DNA of 33,607 nucleotides. It comes from Candidatus Chloroploca sp. Khr17 (GTDB lineage: Bacteria; Chloroflexota; Chloroflexia; Chloroflexales; Chloroflexaceae). The translations under genes and the position numbers were made by a program. The first letter of the stretch is position 1. The number at the start of each line of letters is the position of its first letter. Positions 15,537 to 24,128 of the stretch are shown here, one piece after another. The notes under the pieces are model-generated. The model searched no databases, was not told where the DNA came from, and was given only the letters and a program-made list of their open reading frames with translations. Location of the stretch: NCBI RefSeq assembly GCF_004138165.1, contig NZ_RYFF01000020.1, forward strand, positions 1-33,607, written 5' to 3'.

Positions 15537-18488
15537 TTAACGCTTTTTGCCGCGGGGCACACCAGAGGGCACCTGGCGTCCGCGTCGCGCCTCGGCCTGG
15601 GTTCCGGCTGGCACAGCCTGGGGCTTGCTTGCCTGCGCAACGGCGGCATGGACGGGTTCTGCTCCCTGGCCCTGAGCAGCGAGCAGATGGACAAGCTCTT
15701 CTTCGCGGCCTTTGTGGCAATGCTTGAACTTCTTGCCACTGCCACAGGGGCAACGTTCGTTGGCCCCAATATTCGTGAGCTTCCGCTGGGGTTTGGCCGC
15801 CAGATTCTGCATCTCGCTGCTGCCACCCGCCGCCCGTGCCGTGGCGAGACGGCTCTTCTGCTCAAGCTCAAGCTGGCGCAGGTAGCGTTCGTAGGCAAAA
15901 GACTGTGCAATAATCTGATAGACGATATCGCGGGTGATATTAACTTTCAATTGATCGAACATCGCAAAGGATTGTTTGCGAAACTCGATCAACGGATCAC
16001 GCTGGGCAAACGCCTGCAACATAATGTTCTGGCGCAACTCGTCCATTGCGGTCAGATAATCGATCCACTGGCGGTCAATCGTGCCGAGCATCATCCGGCG
16101 TTCGACAAAGCGGATTGTCTCGGCCCCCATCGCCTCTTCGCGCTCGGCATAGGCGGCCTCGATTTGCTCAACGAGCCAGATCTCGATCTCATCACGGCTT
16201 TTTGTGCTGAGGGTTGCGGGGGTAATCGCCTCAGGCAGGGTCGGATTGATCTGGCGATACTGGCGCAGCAGGGACTCGAGATCCCAGCCTGCGGGCCCCT
16301 CATCGGGCAGATGCTCATCCACAAGGGCCGCGATCTCTTCGCCGATCATCTGCAGGATCTGGTCACGGACATCTTTGCCATCAAGGATATCGCGGCGATC
16401 CTGATAAATAATCTGGCGCTGCTTATTCATCACATCGTCGAACTCGACCGTATGTTTGCGCAGATCGAAGTTATAGCCTTCGACGCGGGTCTGGGCGCTT
16501 TCGATCGTCCGATCAAGCAGGCCAGCTTCAAGGGGCAGATCCTCATCAAGGAAGCGATTCATCAGGCCCTTGATGCGATCAACCGGCCCAAAGCGACGCA
16601 TCAGTTCATCTTCGAGGGACAGGAAGAAGCGTGACGAGCCAGGATCACCCTGACGACCAGCGCGACCACGAAGCTGGTTATCAATGCGGCGCGCCTCGTG
16701 GCGTTCGGTACCGATAATATGGAGGCCCCCAAGCTCACGCACCTGATCACCCTCGGTCGCCGTCAGGCGCCGAGCCTCTTCGGTTGCCACCCGAACCTGT
16801 TCAGGGGTAGCCTCTTCAAACACGATCCCTTGGGCGGCCAGCAACTCTTCTACCAGGCCATCGGGGTTGCCACCGAGCAGAATGTCAGTCCCACGACCAG
16901 CCATATTGGTTGCCACGGTGACCGACCCCTTGCGGCCAGCCTGGGCGACAATGGTCGCCTCTTTCGCGTGGAACTTGGCATTGAGCACGCTATGGTCAAT
17001 GCCGCGTCGCTTGAGCAACTCACTCACCTTCTCTGAGGTCTCGACCGAGGTTGTACCAATCAGCACGGGGCGGCCCAGTTCATTCAACTCGGCCACCTGA
17101 CTGACCACGGCATTGAACTTGGCGACTTCGCTGCGATAGATCTGATCGGGCAGATCATCGCGTACGGAAGACCGATTGGTGGGGATGATCACCACCTCAA
17201 GATTGTAGATCTTGGCGAACTCTTCGCGTTCGGTATAGGCCGTACCGGTCATCCCGGCTAGCTTGCCATACATACGAAAATAGTTCTGAAAAGTGATCGT
17301 CGCCAGGGTGACATTCTCATTTTTGACGAGCACGCCCTCTTTGGCTTCAACGGCCTGATGCAGCCCATCAGACCAGCGACGACCGGGCATCGAGCGACCG
17401 GTAAACTCATCAATGATAATAACTTCACCTTCAGAAGTGACCATATAATCGCGGTCACGTTGGAAGATGAACTGAGCTTTCAGCGCATTCTCGACAAAAT
17501 GGGTCTTTTCAAAATGCAGCGGGTCATACAGACTCTCGCCATCAGGGATTTTCAAGAGGCGTTCGACATGCTCAATGCCCTGTTCGGTGAGCGTAATGCT
17601 TTTGGTGCGTTCTTCAATAAAGAAGTCGCCATCGGGCTCCATGCCCTCTTCCTTGATCTGCTTGGGCGTCACGCTTGAACGGCGCAGATGCTTGACCACG
17701 CCGGTCATCTGACGATAGAGATCCGAGGATTTCTGCGCCGGCCCCGAAATAATGAGCGGGGTACGCGCTTCGTCAATGAGAATATTGTCAACTTCGTCAA
17801 CAATGGCAAAATGCAGCTCGCGCTGCACCATCTGTTCTTTCTCATAGGCCATGTTGTCGCGCAGGAAATCGAAGCCAAATTCGTTATTGGTACCGTACGT
17901 AATATCAGCCGCATACGCCTCACGCCGGGGCACCGGCCGCCAGTGAATGAGGCGCGTATCTTCGGCATTGGCATTGGGATCAACATACGTCGGGTCAAAG
18001 ATCGCGCTCTGATCGTGCGCAATGAAGCCCACCTTGAGGCCGAGGAAGTGATAGATCGGCCCCATCCAGCCGGCTCCAACGCGGGCCAAATAGTCGTTGA
18101 CCGTCACCAGATGAGACCCTTTGCCTTCGAGGGCATTGAGATAGAGCGGCAGCGTCGCGACGAGCGTCTTGCCTTCACCGGTCTTCATCTCGGCAATTTT
18201 GCCATCGTGCAGCACAATGCCACCGATCAACTGCACATCATAGTGGCGCAGGCCAATCGTCCGCTGGGCCGTCTCGCGCACTGTGGCAAAGGCCTCGGGC
18301 AGGATATCATCAAGCGTTTCGCCGTCGGCAAGCCGTGCCTTAAACTCGGCTGTCTTCCCGGCCAGAGCCTCATCAGACAGCGCCTGATACTCAGATCCAA
18401 GGTCATTTATCTCTTCAACCAGTGGTTGGAGCTCACGGATGGCTTTCTCGTTGGTATCACCAACGAGCTTTTTGAGCCATTTGAACAT
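15537..18488 (-). CDS. secA: Preprotein translocase ATPase SecA
   Basis: ATP-driven motor that pushes unfolded preproteins through SecYEG at the cytoplasmic membrane. The protein has 983 residues, somewhat long for SecA. Walker A is MKTGEGKT near residue 100; the Walker B/DEAD region is FAIVDEVDNILIDEARTPL near 223. RAGRQGDPG near 640 is the helicase arginine-finger motif. The C-terminus carries the SEC-C zinc motif CPCGSGKKFKHCH (C-x-C-x8-C-H), which binds SecB or ribosomes in relatives. Unusually, about 55 residues rich in Ala, Gln and Arg follow the zinc motif, ending in RGKKR; most SecA proteins stop soon after it. The start is supported by AAGGAG 5 bases before the ATG. It lies downstream of the histidine kinase but has its own 203-base leader. 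Confidence 0.98.
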   Translation of the reverse strand: MFKWLKKLVGDTNEKAIRELQPLVEEINDLGSEYQALSDEALAGKTAEFKARLADGETLDDILPEAFATVRETAQRTIGLRHYDVQLIGGIVLHDGKIAEMKTGEGKTLVATLPLYLNALEGKGSHLVTVNDYLARVGAGWMGPIYHFLGLKVGFIAHDQSAIFDPTYVDPNANAEDTRLIHWRPVPRREAYAADITYGTNNEFGFDFLRDNMAYEKEQMVQRELHFAIVDEVDNILIDEARTPLIISGPAQKSSDLYRQMTGVVKHLRRSSVTPKQIKEEGMEPDGDFFIEERTKSITLTEQGIEHVERLLKIPDGESLYDPLHFEKTHFVENALKAQFIFQRDRDYMVTSEGEVIIIDEFTGRSMPGRRWSDGLHQAVEAKEGVLVKNENVTLATITFQNYFRMYGKLAGMTGTAYTEREEFAKIYNLEVVIIPTNRSSVRDDLPDQIYRSEVAKFNAVVSQVAELNELGRPVLIGTTSVETSEKVSELLKRRGIDHSVLNAKFHAKEATIVAQAGRKGSVTVATNMAGRGTDILLGGNPDGLVEELLAAQGIVFEEATPEQVRVATEEARRLTATEGDQVRELGGLHIIGTERHEARRIDNQLRGRAGRQGDPGSSRFFLSLEDELMRRFGPVDRIKGLMNRFLDEDLPLEAGLLDRTIESAQTRVEGYNFDLRKHTVEFDDVMNKQRQIIYQDRRDILDGKDVRDQILQMIGEEIAALVDEHLPDEGPAGWDLESLLRQYRQINPTLPEAITPATLSTKSRDEIEIWLVEQIEAAYAEREEAMGAETIRFVERRMMLGTIDRQWIDYLTAMDELRQNIMLQAFAQRDPLIEFRKQSFAMFDQLKVNITRDIVYQIIAQSFAYERYLRQLELEQKSRLATARAAGGSSEMQNLAAKPQRKLTNIGANERCPCGSGKKFKHCHKGREEELVHLLAAQGQGAEPVHAAVAQASKPQAVPAGTQAEARRGRQVPSGVPRGKKR

Positions 18489-18543
18489 ACTTTCTCCTTG
18501 ATAGAGGGGCAGATCCCCGGGACGCTTGTTCTACGCGGTCACA

Positions 18544-18562
18544 AAACTAGCTATGCTGGTTT
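18544..18562. repeat. Decayed hairpin-family tip in the secA leader
   Basis: AAACTAGC (18544-18551) pairs with GCTGGTTT (18555-18562) around the triloop TAT. Both arms are base-for-base identical to the tip of the hairpin at 27041-27089, which differs only in its loop (GTA). Beyond the tip the outer arms no longer pair cleanly, so this looks like a degenerate member of the family. It lies about 55 bases upstream of the secA start. Confidence 0.6.
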
Positions 18563-18634
18563 CTGGCCCGACGAGGCAACAAAAGCTTTCATCCGTTAGG
18601 CCAGGTTTCAGGTTATTTTACAATGCGGAGGCTT

Positions 18635-18656
18635 CGAGCGCGTCAGGACGCGCTCG
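18635..18656. other. GC-rich hairpin after the histidine kinase gene
   Basis: CGAGCGCGTC (18635-18644) pairs perfectly with GACGCGCTCG (18647-18656) around two bases, so the real loop is larger. It lies 36 bases beyond the histidine kinase stop on the - strand. No T-tract follows in that direction, so a terminator or 3' stabilising role is only possible. Confidence 0.45.
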
Positions 18657-18657
18657 G

Positions 18658-18680
18658 CTATTTCCTATTTCCTATTTCCT
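18658..18680. repeat. Heptamer tandem repeat (CTATTTC)x3.3
   Basis: Three perfect copies of CTATTTC plus a partial fourth lie between the histidine kinase stop and the GC hairpin. Such heptamer arrays arise by replication slippage and copy number may vary between strains. It is not in a coding frame. Confidence 0.8.
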
Positions 18681-18691
18681 CGCCTTAGGCA

Positions 18692-21600
18692 TTATACCTG
18701 AGTAGCCGAGGCCGGTGCAAGCCTTTCCGCCACCATCGTGTGCAGAGCCTGGGCGAGTTCATCGGCGGTGAAGGGCTTCTGCAAGTAGCAAATCGCCTGG
18801 TCGGCCAGCGCTTGCTGGCGCAGAGCCGTGTCACTATAGCCAGACATATAGATGGTGCGGATGGTGGGGCAGAGTTGTTGGACGGCAACGCCGAGTTGAA
18901 ACCCGTTCAGCTCGCCAGGCATCACAACATCGGTGAGCAGCAGATCAATCGGGGTAGGATGGCTCCGCATGATGACCAGCGCCGCCTCGGCATCACTCGC
19001 TTCGACCACCGCCATGCCCATCCGGTATAACAACTGGCGCGTCAATTCACGTACATTCGCATCATCCTCAACCAGCAGAATCGTACGGGGTTCGGTTTGC
19101 TTTGCCTTCGGCGTAGGACCGGGTGACGTCTTGTGCGGTCTTTCTGCTGTAGCAACGACGGGAAGGTAGATCGTAAATTGTGTTCCCTGACCGGGTTGGC
19201 TCGCAAACAAAATTTTGCCCTCACTCTGCCGGATAATGCCATGCACCGTTGCCAGCCCCAGACCAGTCCCTTTGCCGCGTGGTTTAGTGGTGAAAAAAGG
19301 CTCAAAAATATGATCGCGAATCTGCTCGTCCATGCCCTGGCCGGTATCACGTACGGTCAACACCGCATAGGTGCCTGCCTCTACAGGGGCATACTCGGCC
19401 TCCATTGTGGGGGTAATCGAGCGTTGCGCGGTTGTCAGCGCAATGATGCCTCCGTCGGGCATGGCATCGCGTGCATTGATCACCAGGTTCATCACGACCT
19501 GCGTCATCTGCCCAGGGTCGGCCCGTACCACGGGAAGGTCAGGATCCAAGCTGATCTGAAGTTGAATCCGTTCGCCGATCAAACGCCTCAAGAGTTGTTC
19601 GATATCAGTCAGGACTTCGTTGAGACTAATTGTTTCCGTCTGGAGCACCTGGCGACGGCTGAAGGCAAGCAACTGGCGGGTAAGCGCGGCGGCCCGTTCG
19701 CCTGACTGACGGATTTGGGTGATCGAGGTGCAGAGATCCTCATCGTCAGGTGGGTCACTCAGGATCAGATCGGCCTCACCCATAATGACCGTCAACAGAT
19801 TGTTGAAATCGTGGGCCACCCCGCCGGCCAGGCGGCCCAGGGCCTCCATCTTTTGGCTTTCGCGCAGTTGTTCTTCGGCGCGAATACGCTCACGCATATC
19901 GTGGGCAATCGTTGAAATAAACTCGGTCTGACCATCGGGGGTGCGATGCGCGAGGATCACCTGCTCCACGGGAATTTCGGTACCATCGCGGGCATAGATG
20001 CTCGACTCGCCTGACCAGATCCCCTCGCGCATCACCGCAGGGATCGCCTCGGTACGCAGCCAGGTCAAACGTGAAGGCGGATAGAGATCGGCCACGCGAA
20101 GGGTGGCAAGGTCTTCATCGGGTAAAAGGCCGAGCACTTGACGCCCAGCGGCATTGAGGAAGAGGATCTCGCCATTGGGATAAGCCATGCCAACAAGGTC
20201 GTTGGTTGATTCGATAATCGCGGCGAGCCGGGCATACGCGGCCTCGGCGCGGCGGCGATCGGCCAGTTCACGCGAGACTTCTTCGTAGAGGCGGGCATGT
20301 TCCATCGCAATCGCGGCCTGGGTCGCAAAGACGGCCACGAGGCGGGCATGTTCCACGGTATAGAAGCCGGGTTCGTACTTGTCGAGCGTGATGATGCCGA
20401 GCACCCGCTCACCCATCAGCATCGGGACACCCATCCAGGCGCGGACAAGATTATTGACCGGCGGATCGTCGTTGAAGCGTGGGTAGCTCTGGATGGCATC
20501 GTTGAGGATCAACGGTGTGCGGCTACGGGCAACTTCGGCGTTGGGGGTCGTGCCCGCTTGCAGGCTGAATCCTATGCCGATCAGTGTCTCGGCATAGGCG
20601 AGGCCATAACAGCCGATGATCACCGAGGTGTCGCCCTGAATCGCTTGCACCGACGCACTATCATAGGGCACAACCTTGCGCAGTTCGCTAAAAATCAGCC
20701 CCAGCACCTCTTCGCGGTTGAGGCTCGCACTCAACATCTGCATCGCCGAGGCCAGGGCTTCGGCCTCGTGGCGACGTTGTTCCGCTGTCGTCAGGGCTGT
20801 CTGCAGGCGGCTCACCGTTTGATCGAGGGTCTGGCCAAGCGCACGGATCTCGGCGGGGCCAGTCTGCGGAATAGGAATGGCAAGATTGCCGGCCCCAATC
20901 TGTTCGGCGGCGGCTGCCAGGTGTTGGATGGGGCGGACAATGGTTATGGAGAGCAGATAGGCGGCGATCAGGGCCACAAGGATGCTGAGGCCGGTGATCA
21001 ACCCGATGACCAGATACGTTTCGGTGACCCCGCCGAGCAGTTGGTTGAGGGGTTGTTCGTAGATCAGCGTCCATTGCAACAGACTCCGGCTTGATGGTGA
21101 GAAGCGGGCAAAGGAGAGTAGTTTCCCCGGGGCATCAACGGGGTTGACAAGGTTGCCTGAGCCTGCCTGGAGGATCGTGGCGGCACTATGAGGATACACC
21201 TGTTCAAGGCGTCGGCTCTGCTCGGGTGCGGCTGTGATCTGGTTCTGGTCGAAGAGATAGGTGCCATCCTGTTCGATGACCGAAATCGTGAGGTCTGATG
21301 CATCGGCCTGCAGGCTTGCCAACAAGGTTTCCAGCGGAACTTCGAGGATGAGCACGGCAATTGGCGCATTCGACGCATCGAAATACGGAGTAGCAAAATC
21401 GAGGCGAGGGGGCGGCCCGGCGCCAAGCGGCGTCCGGGTAATGCTCATGAGCCACTCACTGTCTGATCTGATTTCGTTCCAAGTGCGTTGAAAACTACGT
21501 TCATTGGCCCGATTGCGAAGGGCGGCCTGAGGAACGGGCAGATACGTACCCTCCGCACCTCGCACACAGAACTCTTCGTTGCCCGCGCTATCGACCAAGC

Positions 21601-21931
21601 AGAGACCAAGATACTGGCCCTGTGCCTGTTGCAAGAAGTTCGTAAAACGCTTGATCACAGGTTCAGGATCGTCGCGTTGCGCGAGATACTGTTGTAGTTC
21701 AGCCGCCTTGAGCGCAATAATCAGGCTTCGTCCACTGCTGATCAGTTGACCGTTGAGCAGCGTCGTCTGGTTTTCAACGAGGCGCAACTGATCGGTACTA
21801 ACCTGTTGCACAATCATCGTGCGCACGCGCGCCAGCACATAGCCCGAGAGCACAACAATCGGAATGAGCATCACCAGGACAAAGGCGAGGAACAGTTTGC
21901 GTTGCAGGGTCAGGTGGGTTCTGTGGCTCAT
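18692..21931 (-). CDS. Hybrid sensor histidine kinase/response regulator
   Basis: Membrane sensor of 1079 residues. Transmembrane helices at about 12-34 and 300-325 bracket an extracellular CACHE-like sensor domain. A HAMP linker follows (about 325-380), then a GAF domain (about 395-550), a PAS domain (about 565-690), and the HisKA domain with phospho-acceptor His707 in [13 protein letters not shown]. The HATPase domain has [15 protein letters not shown] (N box) and [14 protein letters not shown]. The C-terminal receiver domain (about 955-1075) has Asp1001 in [11 protein letters not shown]. It therefore autophosphorylates and passes phosphate to its own receiver; no output partner is encoded here. 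The start has AAGG upstream of the ATG. It follows the WD40 kinase after 66 bases in the same direction. The signal is unknown. Confidence 0.95.
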   Translation of the reverse strand: MSHRTHLTLQRKLFLAFVLVMLIPIVVLSGYVLARVRTMIVQQVSTDQLRLVENQTTLLNGQLISSGRSLIIALKAAELQQYLAQRDDPEPVIKRFTNFLQQAQGQYLGLCLVDSAGNEEFCVRGAEGTYLPVPQAALRNRANERSFQRTWNEIRSDSEWLMSITRTPLGAGPPPRLDFATPYFDASNAPIAVLILEVPLETLLASLQADASDLTISVIEQDGTYLFDQNQITAAPEQSRRLEQVYPHSAATILQAGSGNLVNPVDAPGKLLSFARFSPSSRSLLQWTLIYEQPLNQLLGGVTETYLVIGLITGLSILVALIAAYLLSITIVRPIQHLAAAAEQIGAGNLAIPIPQTGPAEIRALGQTLDQTVSRLQTALTTAEQRRHEAEALASAMQMLSASLNREEVLGLIFSELRKVVPYDSASVQAIQGDTSVIIGCYGLAYAETLIGIGFSLQAGTTPNAEVARSRTPLILNDAIQSYPRFNDDPPVNNLVRAWMGVPMLMGERVLGIITLDKYEPGFYTVEHARLVAVFATQAAIAMEHARLYEEVSRELADRRRAEAAYARLAAIIESTNDLVGMAYPNGEILFLNAAGRQVLGLLPDEDLATLRVADLYPPSRLTWLRTEAIPAVMREGIWSGESSIYARDGTEIPVEQVILAHRTPDGQTEFISTIAHDMRERIRAEEQLRESQKMEALGRLAGGVAHDFNNLLTVIMGEADLILSDPPDDEDLCTSITQIRQSGERAAALTRQLLAFSRRQVLQTETISLNEVLTDIEQLLRRLIGERIQLQISLDPDLPVVRADPGQMTQVVMNLVINARDAMPDGGIIALTTAQRSITPTMEAEYAPVEAGTYAVLTVRDTGQGMDEQIRDHIFEPFFTTKPRGKGTGLGLATVHGIIRQSEGKILFASQPGQGTQFTIYLPVVATAERPHKTSPGPTPKAKQTEPRTILLVEDDANVRELTRQLLYRMGMAVVEASDAEAALVIMRSHPTPIDLLLTDVVMPGELNGFQLGVAVQQLCPTIRTIYMSGYSDTALRQQALADQAICYLQKPFTADELAQALHTMVAERLAPASATQV

Positions 21932-21997
21932 AGTTGTGCCTTATCACACCGGCATTCCACCTTACCGTGCAGTTGCACCATGGTGACACTCAAACAC

Positions 21998-23935
21998 CTA
22001 CCCTACTGTCCAGAGATACAGACGCCCGTCGTGGCATCCTGTGGCCAGGAGCTTGCCATCGGGGCTATAGGCGAGCGAGGCGATGCCCGCACGATGTTCT
22101 AGCGCAACAGGGATGCGAATGCCATCGCTGAGGCGCCAGAAAAAGACCTTTTTATCTTCGCTTCCTGTGACCAGCAACTGGCTATTAGGACTAAACGCGA
22201 TGGCGTGCACAGGCCCACGATGTTCTTGAAAAAACTCGATTGGCTTCTGGTCGCTCATACGCCAGACCTGGACACTCGTATTGCTACTGGCGGCGAGGTA
22301 GGCGCTATCGGGACTAAAAGCAACACGAAGAATAAAGGTAGGAAAGCCGCTCAACGAAGGCAACGGCGACGTATCGCTCACCTGCCAGAGATAGACCGCC
22401 CCATCGTAGCCTCCGGCCGCAATCAGGGTGCCATCGGGGCTAAACGCGACACTATGGACAAACGGGCAGACAAGGGTCTTGATGATCCGCACATACTCGT
22501 GATCTACCTCACAGAGGGCGAGCGAACCACCCCAGCCACCAATGACCAGTTTTGTCCCATCGGGGCTAAACGCAATGCTCTCGACCGGGCACCCGGGCAA
22601 GCGCAACTCACGGATGAAGGCACCATCATTGGCCTGCCAGAGGCGCACCGTCTCATCATCGCTGCCGGTCGCCAGCAGATTGCCATAGGGCGCAAAGGCG
22701 ACACTCCGCACACTGCTGACATGGCCTTTGAGGGTAGCGAGAGGGCTATAGCTATTGACCTGCCAGAGCCCGGCGGTATGATCGTCATAACCAGCCGCAA
22801 GCAGATCACCCGCCGGATTGAAGGCCACTGAACGGATGGCGCTACCGGTGGTCAGCATATGCAAGAGGGTTGCTTGAGGATCGAGACTTGATCCGGTGAT
22901 CGCCTGACTCCCGTTTGTCCCAGTCTGCGAAGCAAGCGGATTGCCTGCCGTTACTTCGCCTGGCACCAGGCCGGCGATTGGTTCGGGCGCGGCCTCAACC
23001 GGGAGTTCTTGCTCGGGGGGGGCCGGTTCAACATTCTCCTGGCGTGCGTGCGGACGTTCTCGTGAGCCGCCCTGGTTGCGCGCACGGGCCAATGCGGTGC
23101 GCATCTCGCGGGCCGAGGCCGGGCGTTCATCGATCATCACGGCCAGGGCGTGTTCGAGCACCCGGGCAACCGGTTCTGCCACATGGGGGGCAAGCGTGCG
23201 GATTGGCTTGAGTGGATCGGCTTGCCCACTGATCATGCGCGTCATACGCGTCATCGCATCAACGGGAAGGGTTCCGGTCAACAATTGATACATAGTAGCC
23301 GCGAGCGAATAGAGATCGCTGCGTGGGTCAGCCTCGCCATCGCGCATCTGCTCGATTGGTGCATAGGGTGGCGTGAAGCCATAGATCTTGCGGGCATTGG
23401 CCGATGCATCGGCTACTTCTTCAAGATCGATTGCCACCGTCACCCCGCCGCGGGCAAGACCAAAGTCAAGCAGAATAATATCGTAACTCTGGGTGAGTTT
23501 CAGGTTTTTGGGTTTAATATCACGGTGAAAGACCGGGACGGGGCGGGTATGGAGATAATTCAGCGCATCAAGCAATTGATCGGTCCACCGCAGGATCATG
23601 GGCATCGCTTGCGGCGACGCAAAACGGCGTCCGAGGCGATTGATCTGATTACCCAGATCTTCGCCGTGAATAAACTCCATCACCAGAAACTGGCCCTGGC
23701 CCTCGTTGAAATGGTCAATGACCCGTGGGAGGGCCTGATGGCGGAGGCGGGCAAGCACCTGCGCTTCATGTTCAAACGCCCGTCGGTAGACGGCATCCTG
23801 AAAAAAAGTCTCTTTGAGCGCTACATCGGTACGCAGACGAAGATCACGGGCGTGATAGACGGCACCCATCCCGCCTTTGCCGATCTGCTCAACAACTTTA
23901 TAACGATCCTGGAGAATGGCCCCCGGCTCAAGCAT
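21998..23935 (-). CDS. Ser/Thr protein kinase with C-terminal WD40 propeller
   Basis: Hanks-type kinase of 645 residues. The glycine loop GKGGMGAVY is at 19-27, catalytic Lys41 in VALKE, the catalytic loop HRDIKPKN at 137-144 with Asp139, and DFG at 157-159. The activation segment ends at PPYAPIEQ. A Pro/Glu/Ala-rich linker (about 290-350) leads to seven WD40 repeats (about 355-645), each with a SVAFSPDG-like block and a closing LW pair, enough for a complete seven-bladed propeller. No transmembrane helix lies between the two parts, so unlike PknB-type receptors it should be soluble. The propeller probably recruits substrates or partners. It is the first gene of the - strand run with the histidine kinase. 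Kinase-WD40 fusions are common in large-genome Chloroflexota, cyanobacteria and Planctomycetes. Confidence 0.95.
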   Translation of the reverse strand: MLEPGAILQDRYKVVEQIGKGGMGAVYHARDLRLRTDVALKETFFQDAVYRRAFEHEAQVLARLRHQALPRVIDHFNEGQGQFLVMEFIHGEDLGNQINRLGRRFASPQAMPMILRWTDQLLDALNYLHTRPVPVFHRDIKPKNLKLTQSYDIILLDFGLARGGVTVAIDLEEVADASANARKIYGFTPPYAPIEQMRDGEADPRSDLYSLAATMYQLLTGTLPVDAMTRMTRMISGQADPLKPIRTLAPHVAEPVARVLEHALAVMIDERPASAREMRTALARARNQGGSRERPHARQENVEPAPPEQELPVEAAPEPIAGLVPGEVTAGNPLASQTGTNGSQAITGSSLDPQATLLHMLTTGSAIRSVAFNPAGDLLAAGYDDHTAGLWQVNSYSPLATLKGHVSSVRSVAFAPYGNLLATGSDDETVRLWQANDGAFIRELRLPGCPVESIAFSPDGTKLVIGGWGGSLALCEVDHEYVRIIKTLVCPFVHSVAFSPDGTLIAAGGYDGAVYLWQVSDTSPLPSLSGFPTFILRVAFSPDSAYLAASSNTSVQVWRMSDQKPIEFFQEHRGPVHAIAFSPNSQLLVTGSEDKKVFFWRLSDGIRIPVALEHRAGIASLAYSPDGKLLATGCHDGRLYLWTVG

Positions 23936-23972
23936 TGCGGTGCTTTCCCTACTCTTCTTTTACCGTGCCCTT

Positions 23973-23978
23973 AGTATA
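23973..23978 (-). promoter_or_regulatory. Candidate -10 for the WD40 kinase gene
   Basis: Read on the - strand, TATACT lies about 38 bases upstream of the kinase ATG in the divergent intergenic region. The -35 is weak (TTCATT at 16 bases), so support is modest. Confidence 0.35.
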
Positions 23979-24049
23979 CCGCGAAACTGCTACCAATGAA
24001 TTACCTGGTGGGTGCAATGGCAGGGCTGATGCATATGCGGACGAAGTGC

Positions 24050-24077
24050 TTGGGGTTCCATGGCAATATGGTATACT
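24050..24077 (+). promoter_or_regulatory. Candidate promoter for the acyl reductase-like gene
   Basis: TTGGGG (24050-24055) and TATACT (24072-24077) are 16 bases apart, and the -10 has the TG extension (TGGTATACT). Transcription would start near 24084, 45 bases before the ATG. Confidence 0.55.
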
Positions 24078-24128
24078 TCGTGCATAGCAACAGGGTGACC
24101 CTCTAAATAATGTCGGAGGCATTGTGCG

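Noticed and set aside
15471-16634. 387-codon + strand frame opposite secA
   Set aside because: It is a shadow of the secA coding strand with no start signal and no domain.
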